DNA of 64,000 bases from Amycolatopsis regifaucium (GTDB lineage Bacteria; Actinomycetota; Actinomycetes; Mycobacteriales; Pseudonocardiaceae), in assembly GCF_001613935.1 (NCBI RefSeq), contig NZ_LQCI01000034.1, positions 102,519 to 166,518 on the forward strand, given 5' to 3'. The position numbers and the translations under genes were made by a program. Each line of letters opens with the position of its first letter. Position 1 is the stretch's first letter. Below are positions 10,005 through 17,530 of this stretch, piece by piece. The notes below the pieces were generated by a model that worked only from the letters and a program-made list of their open reading frames with translations, was not told where the DNA came from and searched no databases.

Positions 10005-11349
10005 GGATCCTCTCCCAGTCGGTGACGGCGGCGTCGTAGGCGGTGAGTTCGACTCTCGCCGCGTTCAGATAGTGGTCGACGACCTCGTCCCCGAACGCGG
10101 TCCTGGCGAGCGTGCTCTGGTCCAGCAGCGCGGCGGCCTCCCGCAGGGTGGTCGGCACGGTCGGCTTGCCGGAGCCGTAGGCGTTGCCCTGGAACTCCGG
10201 CTCCAGCTCAAGTTCGTTTTCGATACCGTGCAATCCGGCCGCGATCAGCGCGGCCACGGCGAGATACGGGTTCACGTCGCCGCCGGGTACCCGGTTTTCG
10301 GTGCGGAGCGATTCGCCGTGGCCGACGACGCGGAGCGCGCACGTGCGGTTGTCGGTGCCCCACGCGACGGCCGTCGGTGCGAAACTGCCCGGGACGAAAC
10401 GCTTGTAGGAGTTGATGTTCGGCGCGAGGAAGTAGGTCAGCTCCCGCAACCCGGCGAGCTGCCCGGCGAGGAAGTGCTCCATCAGCGGGGAGAATCCGCC
10501 GGGACCGTCACCGGCGAGCACGGCCTCGCCCTCGGCCGAGCGCAGGCTGATGTGGATGTGGCAGGAGTTGCCCTCGCGTTCGTTGTACTTCGCCATGAAC
10601 GTGAGGCTCTTGCCCTCCAGCGCGGCGATCTCCTTGGCCCCGGTCTTGTAGACACTGTGGTTGTCGCAGGTGGTCAGCGCGTCGGTGTACCGGAACGCGA
10701 TCTCGTGCTGGCCCGGGTTGCACTCGCCCTTGGCCGACTCGACGTACAGCCCAGCGCCGCCCATGTCGTTGCGGATCCGGCGCAGCAGCGGCTCGATCCG
10801 TGAGGTGCCGAGCATCGAGTAGTCGACGTTGTACTGGTTGGCCGGGCGGAGGCCCTGGTAGCGCTTGTCCCAGGCGGACTCGAAGGTGTCGTCGAAGACG
10901 ATGAACTCCAGTTCGGTGCCGACGTAGGCGGCGAGACCGCGCGCGGCGAGCCGGTCGAGTTGCCCGCGCAGGATCTGACGGGGCGAAGGGGCCACGGCCC
11001 CGCCTTGCACCCGTTCGAGGTCGGCGAGGACGAGGGCGGTGCCTTCCTGCCACGGGAGCAGGCGCAGTGTCTCGAAGTCCGGGCGCATGACGAAGTCGCC
11101 GTAACCGGTCTCCCAAGAAGACATCGCGTAACCGTCGACGGTGTTCATGTCGACGTCGACCGCGAGAAGGTAATTGCACGCTTCGGTGGCGTGCGGAACG
11201 ACCTCTTCGAGGAAGTACTCGGCGGCACAGCGTTTGCCCTGCAGCCTGCCCTGCATGTCGGTGATCGCGATCAGCACCGTGTCGACGGTGCCGTCCTCGA
11301 CCAGTTCCCGGAGCCGATCCAGCGTGAGCATGCCGCGCCTGTTCGCCAT
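9985..11349 (-). CDS. Glutamine synthetase family protein (probable gamma-glutamylpolyamine synthetase)
   Basis: ATP-dependent ligase of the glutamine-synthetase fold, 454 residues. Family blocks are visible: the metal-binding ESAKGECNPGQHEIAFRY segment, the CHIHISL metal/ATP segment, NSYKRFVPGSFAP, and RVVGHGES. In actinobacteria such GlnA3/GlnA4-type paralogues gamma-glutamylate polyamines or ethanolamine rather than ammonia, and the downstream hydrolase and aldehyde dehydrogenase support this. I start at the ATG at 11349, preceded by AGGTGAGG; a GTG nine bases upstream is the alternative. It is the first gene of the operon. True GlnA function is unlikely but cannot be excluded by eye. Confidence 0.85.
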   Translation of the reverse strand: MANRRGMLTLDRLRELVEDGTVDTVLIAITDMQGRLQGKRCAAEYFLEEVVPHATEACNYLLAVDVDMNTVDGYAMSSWETGYGDFVMRPDFETLRLLPWQEGTALVLADLERVQGGAVAPSPRQILRGQLDRLAARGLAAYVGTELEFIVFDDTFESAWDKRYQGLRPANQYNVDYSMLGTSRIEPLLRRIRNDMGGAGLYVESAKGECNPGQHEIAFRYTDALTTCDNHSVYKTGAKEIAALEGKSLTFMAKYNEREGNSCHIHISLRSAEGEAVLAGDGPGGFSPLMEHFLAGQLAGLRELTYFLAPNINSYKRFVPGSFAPTAVAWGTDNRTCALRVVGHGESLRTENRVPGGDVNPYLAVAALIAAGLHGIENELELEPEFQGNAYGSGKPTVPTTLREAAALLDQSTLARTAFGDEVVDHYLNAARVELTAYDAAVTDWERIRGFERL

Positions 11350-11577
11350 CAGCCTCACCTAAAGGTTCGAAGCGGTACCTTTGCGGCTTCTTCCTACCGG
11401 GCCGATCCGGCTCGGTCAACCCGGTTAATGGTCTATTTCGTTATCCATTGCGGACTGCAATTGATCCCTGGGCGGATTGTCTGTGATGCCCGGCTGAGAA
11501 GATGCTGTGAATCCCGCCGAATCGGGAGGAGATCCGCACATCCGGAACGTTGTACGGATCAAGAGAGGTGAGAAGGA

Positions 11578-12102
11578 ATGACACAGGCATTCACGCAGCA
11601 GACCACGTTCACCGAGCCTCAGGGACGGGCTCAGCTCCCGACGCTGCCCAGCGGGTGGCCGATCGGCTCGTACGAGTCGTACTCCGAAGCGCAGCGTGCC
11701 GTCGACCACCTCGCGGGAACGGACTTCCCGATCACCGACGTCACGATCGTCGGTGTCGAACCGATGCTGGTCGAGCGGATCGCCGGGCGGCTGGGCTGGA
11801 GCAAGGTACTGACCAGCTCGGCGCTGTCGGGCGCGATGTTCGGTATGTTCCTCGGCCTCGTGCTGAGCCTGCTGAACCCGGGCGCCGGGCTGGTGCCGAT
11901 CTTCGTCGGCCTCGTCGGCGGTATCGGGTTCAACCTGTTGTTCGGCGCGCTGGGGTACGCGACGTCGAAGAACAAGCGCGGGTTCATCTCGCAGAGCCAG
12001 CTGGTCGCCCGGCGTTACGACGTCCTGGCCCAGCCGCGCAACGCCGAGAAGGGCCGCGCCCTGCTGGCCGACCTGGCCGCCAGGAGCGCGTTCACCCGCT
12101 GA
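11578..12102 (+). CDS. General stress protein 17M-like membrane protein
   Basis: A 174-residue protein. The N-terminal part, about residues 25-75, resembles the YflT/GSP17M domain (GSYESYSEAQRAVDHL, then DVTIVG). It is followed by two hydrophobic helices, about 80-98 and 103-128, and a charged C-terminus. The ATG at 11578 has GAGAGGTGAGAAGGA upstream. It is transcribed alone, convergent with the aspartyl-tRNA synthetase gene. A role in stress response is only suggested by the family name; the molecular function is unknown. Confidence 0.75.
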   Translation: MTQAFTQQTTFTEPQGRAQLPTLPSGWPIGSYESYSEAQRAVDHLAGTDFPITDVTIVGVEPMLVERIAGRLGWSKVLTSSALSGAMFGMFLGLVLSLLNPGAGLVPIFVGLVGGIGFNLLFGALGYATSKNKRGFISQSQLVARRYDVLAQPRNAEKGRALLADLAARSAFTR

Positions 12103-12113
12103 ACCTCACCCCA

Positions 12114-12150
12114 CGCGGGCCGGCACCTCATCGCGAGGGGCCGGTCCGCG
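12114..12150. terminator. Bidirectional hairpin between convergent genes
   Basis: CGCGGGCCGG (12114-12123) and CCGGTCCGCG (12141-12150) pair over 10 positions with one G-T. It sits in the 52-base gap between the convergent stress-protein and aspS genes. There is no U-tract, as usual in high-GC actinobacteria. Confidence 0.6.
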
Positions 12151-12154
12151 GCTT

Positions 12155-13408
12155 TCACGGGGTCAGCCGGTGCAGGTCTCGCGGGAAAAGCGTCGCCTGT
12201 CGCACGTTGGGCAGCCCGAGCAACCGGGCGGTCCAGCGTTCGAGACCGAGTGCGAACCCGCCGTGCGGCGGCATCCCGTGGGCGAAGACGTCCAGGTAGT
12301 CCCGGTACGGTTCGCCGGACTCCCCTCGCGCGGCCAGCGCGGCGACGTAGTCGTCGTGCCGATGCAGCCGCTGGCCGCCGGTCACCAGTTCCAGCCCGCG
12401 GAAGAGCAGGTCGAAACTGTTCGAAAACCCGGGTCGCCCCGGGTCCGGATGCGTGTAGAACGGCCGCTTCGCCATCGGGTACCCGGTGACGAACAGGAAC
12501 TCCGACCCGTGCTCGCGCAGCGCCCAGTCCGAGAGCGAGCGCTCGTGCGCGGGGGCGAGGTCGGGTTCACCACGCGGGTCCTCCCCGGTCTCCCGGGCGA
12601 TCAGCTCCTGGGCGTCCGCGAAGTGGATTTCCGGGATCACCTCCGGCACGACGACTCCGACCGCCGGGACGGCCGAGGCCATGCTCGCGACCGCTTCCCG
12701 CAGCACCGCCATCACGTCGTGGTGGTCGTCGACGAAGCCGAGTTCCGCGTCGAGGCTGGTGTACTGCGCGAGATGCCGCGCGGTGTCGTGGGGTTCGGCG
12801 CGGAAGACCGGGCCGACCTCGTAGACCCGCTCGAACACCCCGACCAGCGCCTGTTTGTAGAACTGCGGTGACTGCGCCAGGAACGCCCGCCTGCCGAAGT
12901 AGTCGATGCCGAAGACGTTCGCTCCGGATTCGGTGGCCGACGAGACGATCTTGGGGGTGTGGGTTTCGGTGAAGCCGAGCCCGTCCAGCGCCGACCGGAA
13001 CCCGGCGACGCTCGCCGCCGCGATCGTGAACACCTCTTTGCGCCGTGGATGCCGCAACGCCAGCGCGGCGTTGTCCAGCACCGTCGGCAAACCGGCGCGC
13101 AACCGCGGGCGGTAGAGGTCGAACGGCGGCGGTTCGGCGGGCTCGGAAAGCAGGCCGATCGAGGGCTCGGTCAGTTCGAGGGCGCCGGGAGCCTGGGGAT
13201 TGGCGGTGACGAGGCCTTCGACCTCGACCACGGTCTCCTCCGGCGGCCAACCGGATCCGGCGGCGACGACCTGCGCCAGCCCGGACCGGTCACGGACCAC
13301 GACGAAGGTGACGGTCTTCAGCTGACGCCGTCGGTGCACCCAACCGGCTATTCGCACGCGTTCGCCGACGTGCCGGGGCAGGTCGGCGACGAGAACACGC
13401 GAGATCAT
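12155..13408 (-). CDS. Aspartate--tRNA(Asp/Asn) ligase, archaeal/non-discriminating type
   Basis: Class IIb aminoacyl-tRNA synthetase of 417 residues: an N-terminal OB-fold anticodon-binding domain (about 1-100) and a catalytic domain with motif 2 (FRAEPHDTARH) and motif 3 (GFALGLERWTARLLGL), ending in FPRDLHRLTP, the signature of AspRS2 rather than AsnRS. The short length, lacking the bacterial GAD insertion, supports the archaeal type, which usually also charges tRNA-Asn for the amidotransferase route. The ATG at 13408 has CAGGAG five bases upstream; the longer open frame runs back through the T-box leader. A standard bacterial aspS is not in this window, so this could be a second copy. Confidence 0.85.
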   Translation of the reverse strand: MISRVLVADLPRHVGERVRIAGWVHRRRQLKTVTFVVVRDRSGLAQVVAAGSGWPPEETVVEVEGLVTANPQAPGALELTEPSIGLLSEPAEPPPFDLYRPRLRAGLPTVLDNAALALRHPRRKEVFTIAAASVAGFRSALDGLGFTETHTPKIVSSATESGANVFGIDYFGRRAFLAQSPQFYKQALVGVFERVYEVGPVFRAEPHDTARHLAQYTSLDAELGFVDDHHDVMAVLREAVASMASAVPAVGVVVPEVIPEIHFADAQELIARETGEDPRGEPDLAPAHERSLSDWALREHGSEFLFVTGYPMAKRPFYTHPDPGRPGFSNSFDLLFRGLELVTGGQRLHRHDDYVAALAARGESGEPYRDYLDVFAHGMPPHGGFALGLERWTARLLGLPNVRQATLFPRDLHRLTP

Positions 13409-13429
13409 CACAACTCCTGTACGGATATG

Positions 13430-13667
13430 CGCGACCCCTTGGGAGTGCGGGCGAGAAGGGAACTCGCGGTACCACCGCACTTTCGCCGCCGTCCGGACGA
13501 GCGGCGGCCTCGAAGGCCCGTGACGGGGGCCGGACGGCGGGGCATGGGGCGCGGACGCCGTTCCTCCCCGCACTCGGGAGGGTCTTCACCGCGGGGCGCG
13601 AGGCCGCCTTCCCAGCTACCGGCGGCTCTCTGGCACTCGCGTGCTCCCCGGGCTACTCGTCTCCGTC
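13430..13667 (-). promoter_or_regulatory. T-box leader upstream of the aspartyl-tRNA synthetase gene
   Basis: The minus strand carries the T-box sequence GCGGTGGTACCGCG at 13465-13478. Upstream is a Stem I-like segment with AGAGAGCCGCCGGTAGCTGGG and GCGGTGAAGACCCTCCC. The likely specifier codon is GAC (Asp) at 13582-13584. Downstream of the T-box a GCGAG/CTCGC hairpin precedes the CAGGAG ribosome site, consistent with the translational sequestration used by actinobacterial T-boxes. The T-box reads TGGT, which pairs best with a tRNA whose discriminator is A; Asp and Asn tRNAs usually have G, so pairing would rely on a G-U wobble. The leader is well supported; the specifier call is tentative. 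Confidence 0.82.
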
Positions 13668-13713
13668 AGCGCGTTGCCCAGGAGGTTACGTCTCCCTGCG
13701 CGCTTCCCGCATC

Positions 13714-13778
13714 CGCATTTCGTCCTCTGCACGCGGTAGTTCGCGTCCCCAACTACCGCGTTCAGAGGACGAAACGCG
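13714..13778. repeat. AGAGGAC-family palindrome, long copy
   Basis: Arms 13718-13741 and 13751-13774 (24 bp, one mismatch) with a 9-base loop; pairing extends outwards to 13714 and 13778. The arms contain CGTCCTCTG and CAGAGGACG, and ACTACCGCG as in the copy at 28236. It lies downstream of the HAAS gene stop (13825) and upstream of the T-box leader. The whole gap 13409-13824 is accounted for by the leader and this element. Confidence 0.85.
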
Positions 13779-13824
13779 GGAAAGGGGTGGAGGCGCCCCC
13801 GACAGCCGCCTCCACCCAGGCCAC

Positions 13825-15072
13825 CTAGCGCGTCGGCTGGGTGGAGTTCGACGGCGGAGCCGCGGCGGAAGACGTCGGCGACGGCGGGGCGGACGAAGCA
13901 GGCGGCACCGGCAGGCCCTTCGGGATCGCCGCGCTGAACGGGACGTCGGTCTTCTCCTGGCAGTAACCGCGGTAACCGTTGTAGCCGTTGAGGTTTCCCT
14001 CGTCGTCTTGGACGCCTCGTTCGATTCGCGGGCGCGGATAACGGTTGTCGTCGCCGACCCTCCGCTTCTCGCCCGTGCTCCTCTCGCAGGCGTACCGGGT
14101 CGTGCTGAGCGGACGACCCTCCTCGTCGTAGAGGTAGATTTCGGTCAGCGGCTTGCCTTCGCCGTCGAACGCGTAGATGTTGTCCACGCTCTGGCTGCCG
14201 TACATCAGCTGCGGATTGCCGTAGGTGTCGTGGTAGTTCGGCGGATAGCCGCCATACGAACCGCTGCCGTAAGACCGCTTCGCGATCAGATCGACCGCCG
14301 CACCCGCGCCACCGAGCATGCTGCCGATGACGAACGCCGAGATCGGGACGGCCAGCCACAGGAGCCGCCGGTCCGCCTTCAACCGCGGTCCCGCCCAGAC
14401 CACCGCGACGGCCGCCAGCAGCATCAGCGGCAGCAGCAAAACGGCCTCGGTGTCGCGCAGCACGAGCAGCAGGCCGAACACGACCAGCACCGCCGCGCAC
14501 AGCACCCACCACGCCGGCTTGAGCGTGCGGAAGTAGGTCAGTCCCCTGCTGTTCCGATTGGCCTGGAACGACGTCGCGGTCTCGCGAAGCTTGACCACCT
14601 CGGGCAATTCCGCGATCGGGGCGACTCCCTTGCGGACCACGTAGGCCACGCTGATCGCGAGCACCGGCGCCACGAAAAGCAGTCCCAGCAACGGTTCCAC
14701 CCGCACCCAGACCGCCGCCGCGAAGCCGAACAGCGCGAACCCGCCCACGGAGAACACCAGGCCCCAGAACGCGAACCGCGCTCCGCCGATGCCGGTTTTC
14801 GCCTTCAGCGCGGTGGTCTTGTCGCCCGTGTCCGCCGGACGCGGCGGATAGCCACCGGACGCCCGCAGTTCCGCGGCGTAGCTTTCGGGGCTGCCCAGAC
14901 GCTCGATCAGCGCCTCGACTCGTGCGTTGTCCCCCAGTTCCGCCTCCATCTCGGCGAGATGAGGGCGGACGTCTTCGAGGATCTCCTCGACTTCGCTTTC
15001 GGGCAAGTCGGCGAGCGCGCTCCTGACCCTCGCCAGATACACCCGCACGGCGGTCGGATTCTGCGTGCTCAT
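13825..15072 (-). CDS. HAAS-domain membrane protein
   Basis: A 415-residue protein. The N-terminal HAAS (DUF1700-like) domain, about 1-70, contains the LPESEVEEILEDVRPHLAE helix. Five hydrophobic segments lie between about residues 100 and 262, and the C-terminal 150 residues are polar, ending in a Pro/Ser/Ala-rich tail. HAAS proteins are regularly paired with PadR repressors, and here the start ATG overlaps the PadR stop (ATGA). They are thought to be membrane or signalling partners of a PadR-controlled module, but the biochemical function is unknown. The Gly/Tyr-rich stretch (GSGSYGGYPPNYHDTYG) after the last helix is unusual. Confidence 0.8.
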   Translation of the reverse strand: MSTQNPTAVRVYLARVRSALADLPESEVEEILEDVRPHLAEMEAELGDNARVEALIERLGSPESYAAELRASGGYPPRPADTGDKTTALKAKTGIGGARFAFWGLVFSVGGFALFGFAAAVWVRVEPLLGLLFVAPVLAISVAYVVRKGVAPIAELPEVVKLRETATSFQANRNSRGLTYFRTLKPAWWVLCAAVLVVFGLLLVLRDTEAVLLLPLMLLAAVAVVWAGPRLKADRRLLWLAVPISAFVIGSMLGGAGAAVDLIAKRSYGSGSYGGYPPNYHDTYGNPQLMYGSQSVDNIYAFDGEGKPLTEIYLYDEEGRPLSTTRYACERSTGEKRRVGDDNRYPRPRIERGVQDDEGNLNGYNGYRGYCQEKTDVPFSAAIPKGLPVPPASSAPPSPTSSAAAPPSNSTQPTR

Positions 15073-15392
15073 GCTGCCTCTCCCAACAGGCTGTTCATCG
15101 TCGTGGCGAAACTCCGCCAGGTCTGCCCCGACTCTTCGAGGCGTTTGCGACCCGGTTCGTTGAGGCTGTAGTACTTGCGGTGCGGGCCTTCTTCACTCGG
15201 CACCACGTACGACGTCAGCAGGCCTGCCTTGTACAGCCGCCGGAGCGTCCCGTACACCGAAGCGTCGCCGACCTCCTGCAACCCCGCGACGCGAAGTCTT
15301 CGGAGCACGTCGTAGCCGTAGCCGTCCTCTCCGCGAAGTACCGCGAGAACGGCGAGGTCCAGCACGCCTTTAAGTAGCTGACTGATCTCCAC
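15069..15392 (-). CDS. PadR-family transcriptional regulator
   Basis: A 107-residue winged-helix regulator. The PadR core is visible: ISQLLKGVLDLAVLAVL, GYGYDVLRRL, then VYGTLRRLYKAGLL as recognition helix and PHRKYYSLNEPGR as wing. I choose the GTG at 15392, with GGGAGG eight bases upstream; an in-frame TTG nine codons earlier lacks a ribosome site. It heads the operon with the HAAS protein and is divergent from the GntR-ABC operon. It probably autoregulates through the inverted repeat at 15432-15450. Confidence 0.9.
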   Translation of the reverse strand: MEISQLLKGVLDLAVLAVLRGEDGYGYDVLRRLRVAGLQEVGDASVYGTLRRLYKAGLLTSYVVPSEEGPHRKYYSLNEPGRKRLEESGQTWRSFATTMNSLLGEAA

Positions 15393-15431
15393 AGTCGCGT
15401 CCCTCCCAGTCTTACGCAACAGAAGGTACCA

Positions 15432-15450
15432 CGCACTGCACAGTAGTGCG
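15432..15450. promoter_or_regulatory. Inverted repeat, candidate PadR operator
   Basis: CGCACT and AGTGCG separated by 7 bases (perfect 6-bp arms), 40 bases upstream of the padR start. The position in a divergent promoter region fits autoregulation. The arm sequence is not the ATGT/ACAT of classical PadR, so this is a suggestion only. Confidence 0.45.
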
Positions 15451-15477
15451 CACGGCGGAAGGCGGTTGCGCCCATCG

Positions 15478-15515
15478 GGTGGTTCATGAGTTACTTAGTC
15501 CAGTAATGAACCACC
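15478..15515. promoter_or_regulatory. Perfect inverted repeat, candidate GntR (YtrA-type) operator
   Basis: GGTGGTTCAT (15478-15487) and ATGAACCACC (15506-15515) form perfect 10-bp arms. A second, offset pair TTACT/AGTAA lies inside at 15491-15495 and 15502-15506. It sits 42 bases upstream of the GTG start of the gntR gene, where a promoter is expected. YtrA-type regulators bind comparable palindromes upstream of their own ABC operons. Confidence 0.6.
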
Positions 15516-15556
15516 GCACCCGGCATCGGGTGCACGACTCTGGGGACGGAGGTGTC

Positions 15557-15934
15557 GTGCTCGACGAAGGAACACCCCTGTTCGTGCAAATCGCCGAACA
15601 GATCGCCGACGACATCGCCGAGGGAAGCCTGGCCGAGGGGGAACGCGTGCCGTCAACCAATGAACTCGCCGCCTTCTACCGGATCAATCCGGCGACGGCG
15701 GCCAAGGGGATCAACGTGCTCGCCGACGACGGCCTGCTCGAGAAACGGCGTGGCATCGGGATGTTCGTCGCCGCCGGAGCACGGGAAAAGCTGCTCACCG
15801 ATCGGCGGAAACGGTTCGCCGAGCAGTACCTCGACCCCATGCTCGCCGAAGCGAGGCGCCTCGGCATCGACGACGAAACCCTGATCTCGCTCATCCGCGG
15901 GAACGGACACCGGAACGGAGGACCCGCCGCATGA
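15557..15934 (+). CDS. GntR-family regulator, YtrA subfamily
   Basis: A 125-residue regulator with an N-terminal winged HTH (FVQIAEQIADDIAEGSLAEGERVPSTNELA, then NPATAAKGINVL) and a short helical dimerisation tail, the layout of the YtrA subfamily. The GTG at 15557 is preceded by GGAGG. Its stop overlaps the ABC ATPase ATG (ATGA). YtrA regulators typically repress an adjacent ABC transporter until cell-wall-active antibiotics or envelope stress induce it. The palindrome at 15478-15515 is the likely autoregulatory site. Confidence 0.9.
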   Translation: MLDEGTPLFVQIAEQIADDIAEGSLAEGERVPSTNELAAFYRINPATAAKGINVLADDGLLEKRRGIGMFVAAGAREKLLTDRRKRFAEQYLDPMLAEARRLGIDDETLISLIRGNGHRNGGPAA

Positions 15935-16818
15935 CGCCGACCATTTCCACCAGCGGCCTGACCCGGCGCTACGGCGATCACGTCGCACTCGGCGACGTCT
16001 CCGTGGACATCGCCGAAGGCAAGATCACCGGACTGCTCGGCCGCAACGGCGCGGGCAAGAGCACCTTCCTGCGCATCGTCACCGCACAGGAGTTCGCCAG
16101 CGCGGGCACGGTCCGCGTGTTCGGCGAAAGCCCGGTGGAGAACGAACGGGTGCTCCGGCGCCTGGTACTCGTCCGCGAGGACCAGCAGTTCCCGGACTTC
16201 AAGGTGCGGCACGCCCTCGCGGCGGCGTCGTGGTTCTACCCCAACTGGGACGCCGAACTGGCCGACACCCTGCTCCGCGACTTCGACCTGCCACTGAAGC
16301 GGCCGATCAAGAAGCTCTCCCGCGGGATGCGCTCCGCGCTGTCGATCACCATCGGACTGGCGGCACGGGCGGAACTCACTCTCCTCGACGAGCCTTACGC
16401 GGGCCTCGACGCCGTCGCGCGGCAACTGTTCTACGACCGGTTGCTCGACGACTATTCGGCTCATCCGCGCACGGTGCTGCTCTCCACGCATCTGATCGAC
16501 GAGGTGGCCGATCTGCTGGAGCACGTCGTGATGATCGACAAGGGCCGCGTCGTCCTCGACGCGCCGGCCGACGACCTGCGCGGCACGGCCGCCACGGTCA
16601 CCGGCCCGGCGACCGCGGTGGAGGACTTCGTCGCCGGACGTCGCGTACTGCACCGCCGCAAGATCGGTTCGCGGGCTTCGGTCACCGTCGCCGACGCGCT
16701 CGACGGCGCGGCGAAAGCGCGGGCACAGGCACTGCATCTGAAGCTGGAACCGTTGTCACTACAGCAATTGATGGTGCACACCTCCAACAGGCAGAGCACC
16801 GAGGAGGTGTCCGCATGA
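15931..16818 (+). CDS. ABC transporter ATP-binding protein
   Basis: A 295-residue ATPase: Walker A GRNGAGKST at 37-45, ABC signature LSRGMRSAL at about 129-137, Walker B LTLLDEP at 149-155, and H-loop H187. The C-terminal extension after residue 215 is typical of YtrB/EcsA-like exporters. The last base triplets overlap the permease start (ATGA). With the GntR regulator and the permease it forms a three-gene operon, probably for export or detoxification of envelope-active compounds; the substrate is unknown. Confidence 0.93.
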   Translation: MTPTISTSGLTRRYGDHVALGDVSVDIAEGKITGLLGRNGAGKSTFLRIVTAQEFASAGTVRVFGESPVENERVLRRLVLVREDQQFPDFKVRHALAAASWFYPNWDAELADTLLRDFDLPLKRPIKKLSRGMRSALSITIGLAARAELTLLDEPYAGLDAVARQLFYDRLLDDYSAHPRTVLLSTHLIDEVADLLEHVVMIDKGRVVLDAPADDLRGTAATVTGPATAVEDFVAGRRVLHRRKIGSRASVTVADALDGAAKARAQALHLKLEPLSLQQLMVHTSNRQSTEEVSA

Positions 16819-17501
16819 ACATCCTGATCAAGGTCGCGCGCTATCACCTGGTGGACCGGCTCCAGTACCTCGTCCTCCCGATCGGCGTCACGCTTTTCGC
16901 GTTCCTGGTGAATCTCACCGTCTTCGCGACACTGCAAGAAGACAAGGAAAACTACTCCGGCGGTCTGTTCACCCTCTTCGTGTTCATGTTCGTCTGCGGC
17001 ACCCTGAGCATGACGAAGTCGCTGCCGTTCGGGCTCGCGCTCGGCGTGTCGAGGCGGTCGTACTACCTCGGCACGATCCTGCTGGTGGCCGGGTTGTCCG
17101 TGCTGTACGCGGTGGGGATCGCCGTGTTGCAGGTGATCGAGGAAGCGACCGGCGGCTGGGGACTCGGCCTCAACTACTTCCGGGTGCCCTGGTTGCTCGA
17201 CGGGCACTGGTATCTGACGCTGCTCACGTCGTTCGTGCTGCTCACACTGATGTTCGTCTACGGCATGTGGTACGGCCTGATCTACCGGCGTGCCGCGGTG
17301 CCGGGCGTGGTCCTGTTCGGCGCCGCGCAGGTACTGGTGCTGCTGGGGGTGGTGCTGCTGCTCAGCTGGACCGATTCCTGGCCGAAGCTCGGCACGTTCT
17401 TCAGCACGCTGACCGTGGGCGGCATGACCGGGGTACTCGCCCTGCTGGTCTGCGTCGCGGGAGCCGGCGGGTTCGCCACGATGCGCCGCGTCACTGTCTG
17501 A
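16815..17501 (+). CDS. ABC transporter permease
   Basis: A 228-residue integral membrane protein with six hydrophobic segments (about 20-42, 55-75, 94-112, 138-160, 166-190, 200-222) and no recognisable periplasmic domain. The ATG at 16815 overlaps the ATPase stop. A longer open frame in the same phase begins within the ATPase gene, but that part is a shadow. It is paired with the upstream YtrB-like ATPase. It is convergent with the next gene, whose stop is 30 bases away. Confidence 0.88.
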   Translation: MNILIKVARYHLVDRLQYLVLPIGVTLFAFLVNLTVFATLQEDKENYSGGLFTLFVFMFVCGTLSMTKSLPFGLALGVSRRSYYLGTILLVAGLSVLYAVGIAVLQVIEEATGGWGLGLNYFRVPWLLDGHWYLTLLTSFVLLTLMFVYGMWYGLIYRRAAVPGVVLFGAAQVLVLLGVVLLLSWTDSWPKLGTFFSTLTVGGMTGVLALLVCVAGAGGFATMRRVTV

Positions 17502-17530
17502 AAGTTCTTCCGCACCAAGGAATTTTCGGC

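Noticed and set aside
16230..16814. Upstream extension of the ABC permease frame
   Set aside because: It overlaps the ATPase gene out of phase and encodes Arg-rich low-complexity sequence.
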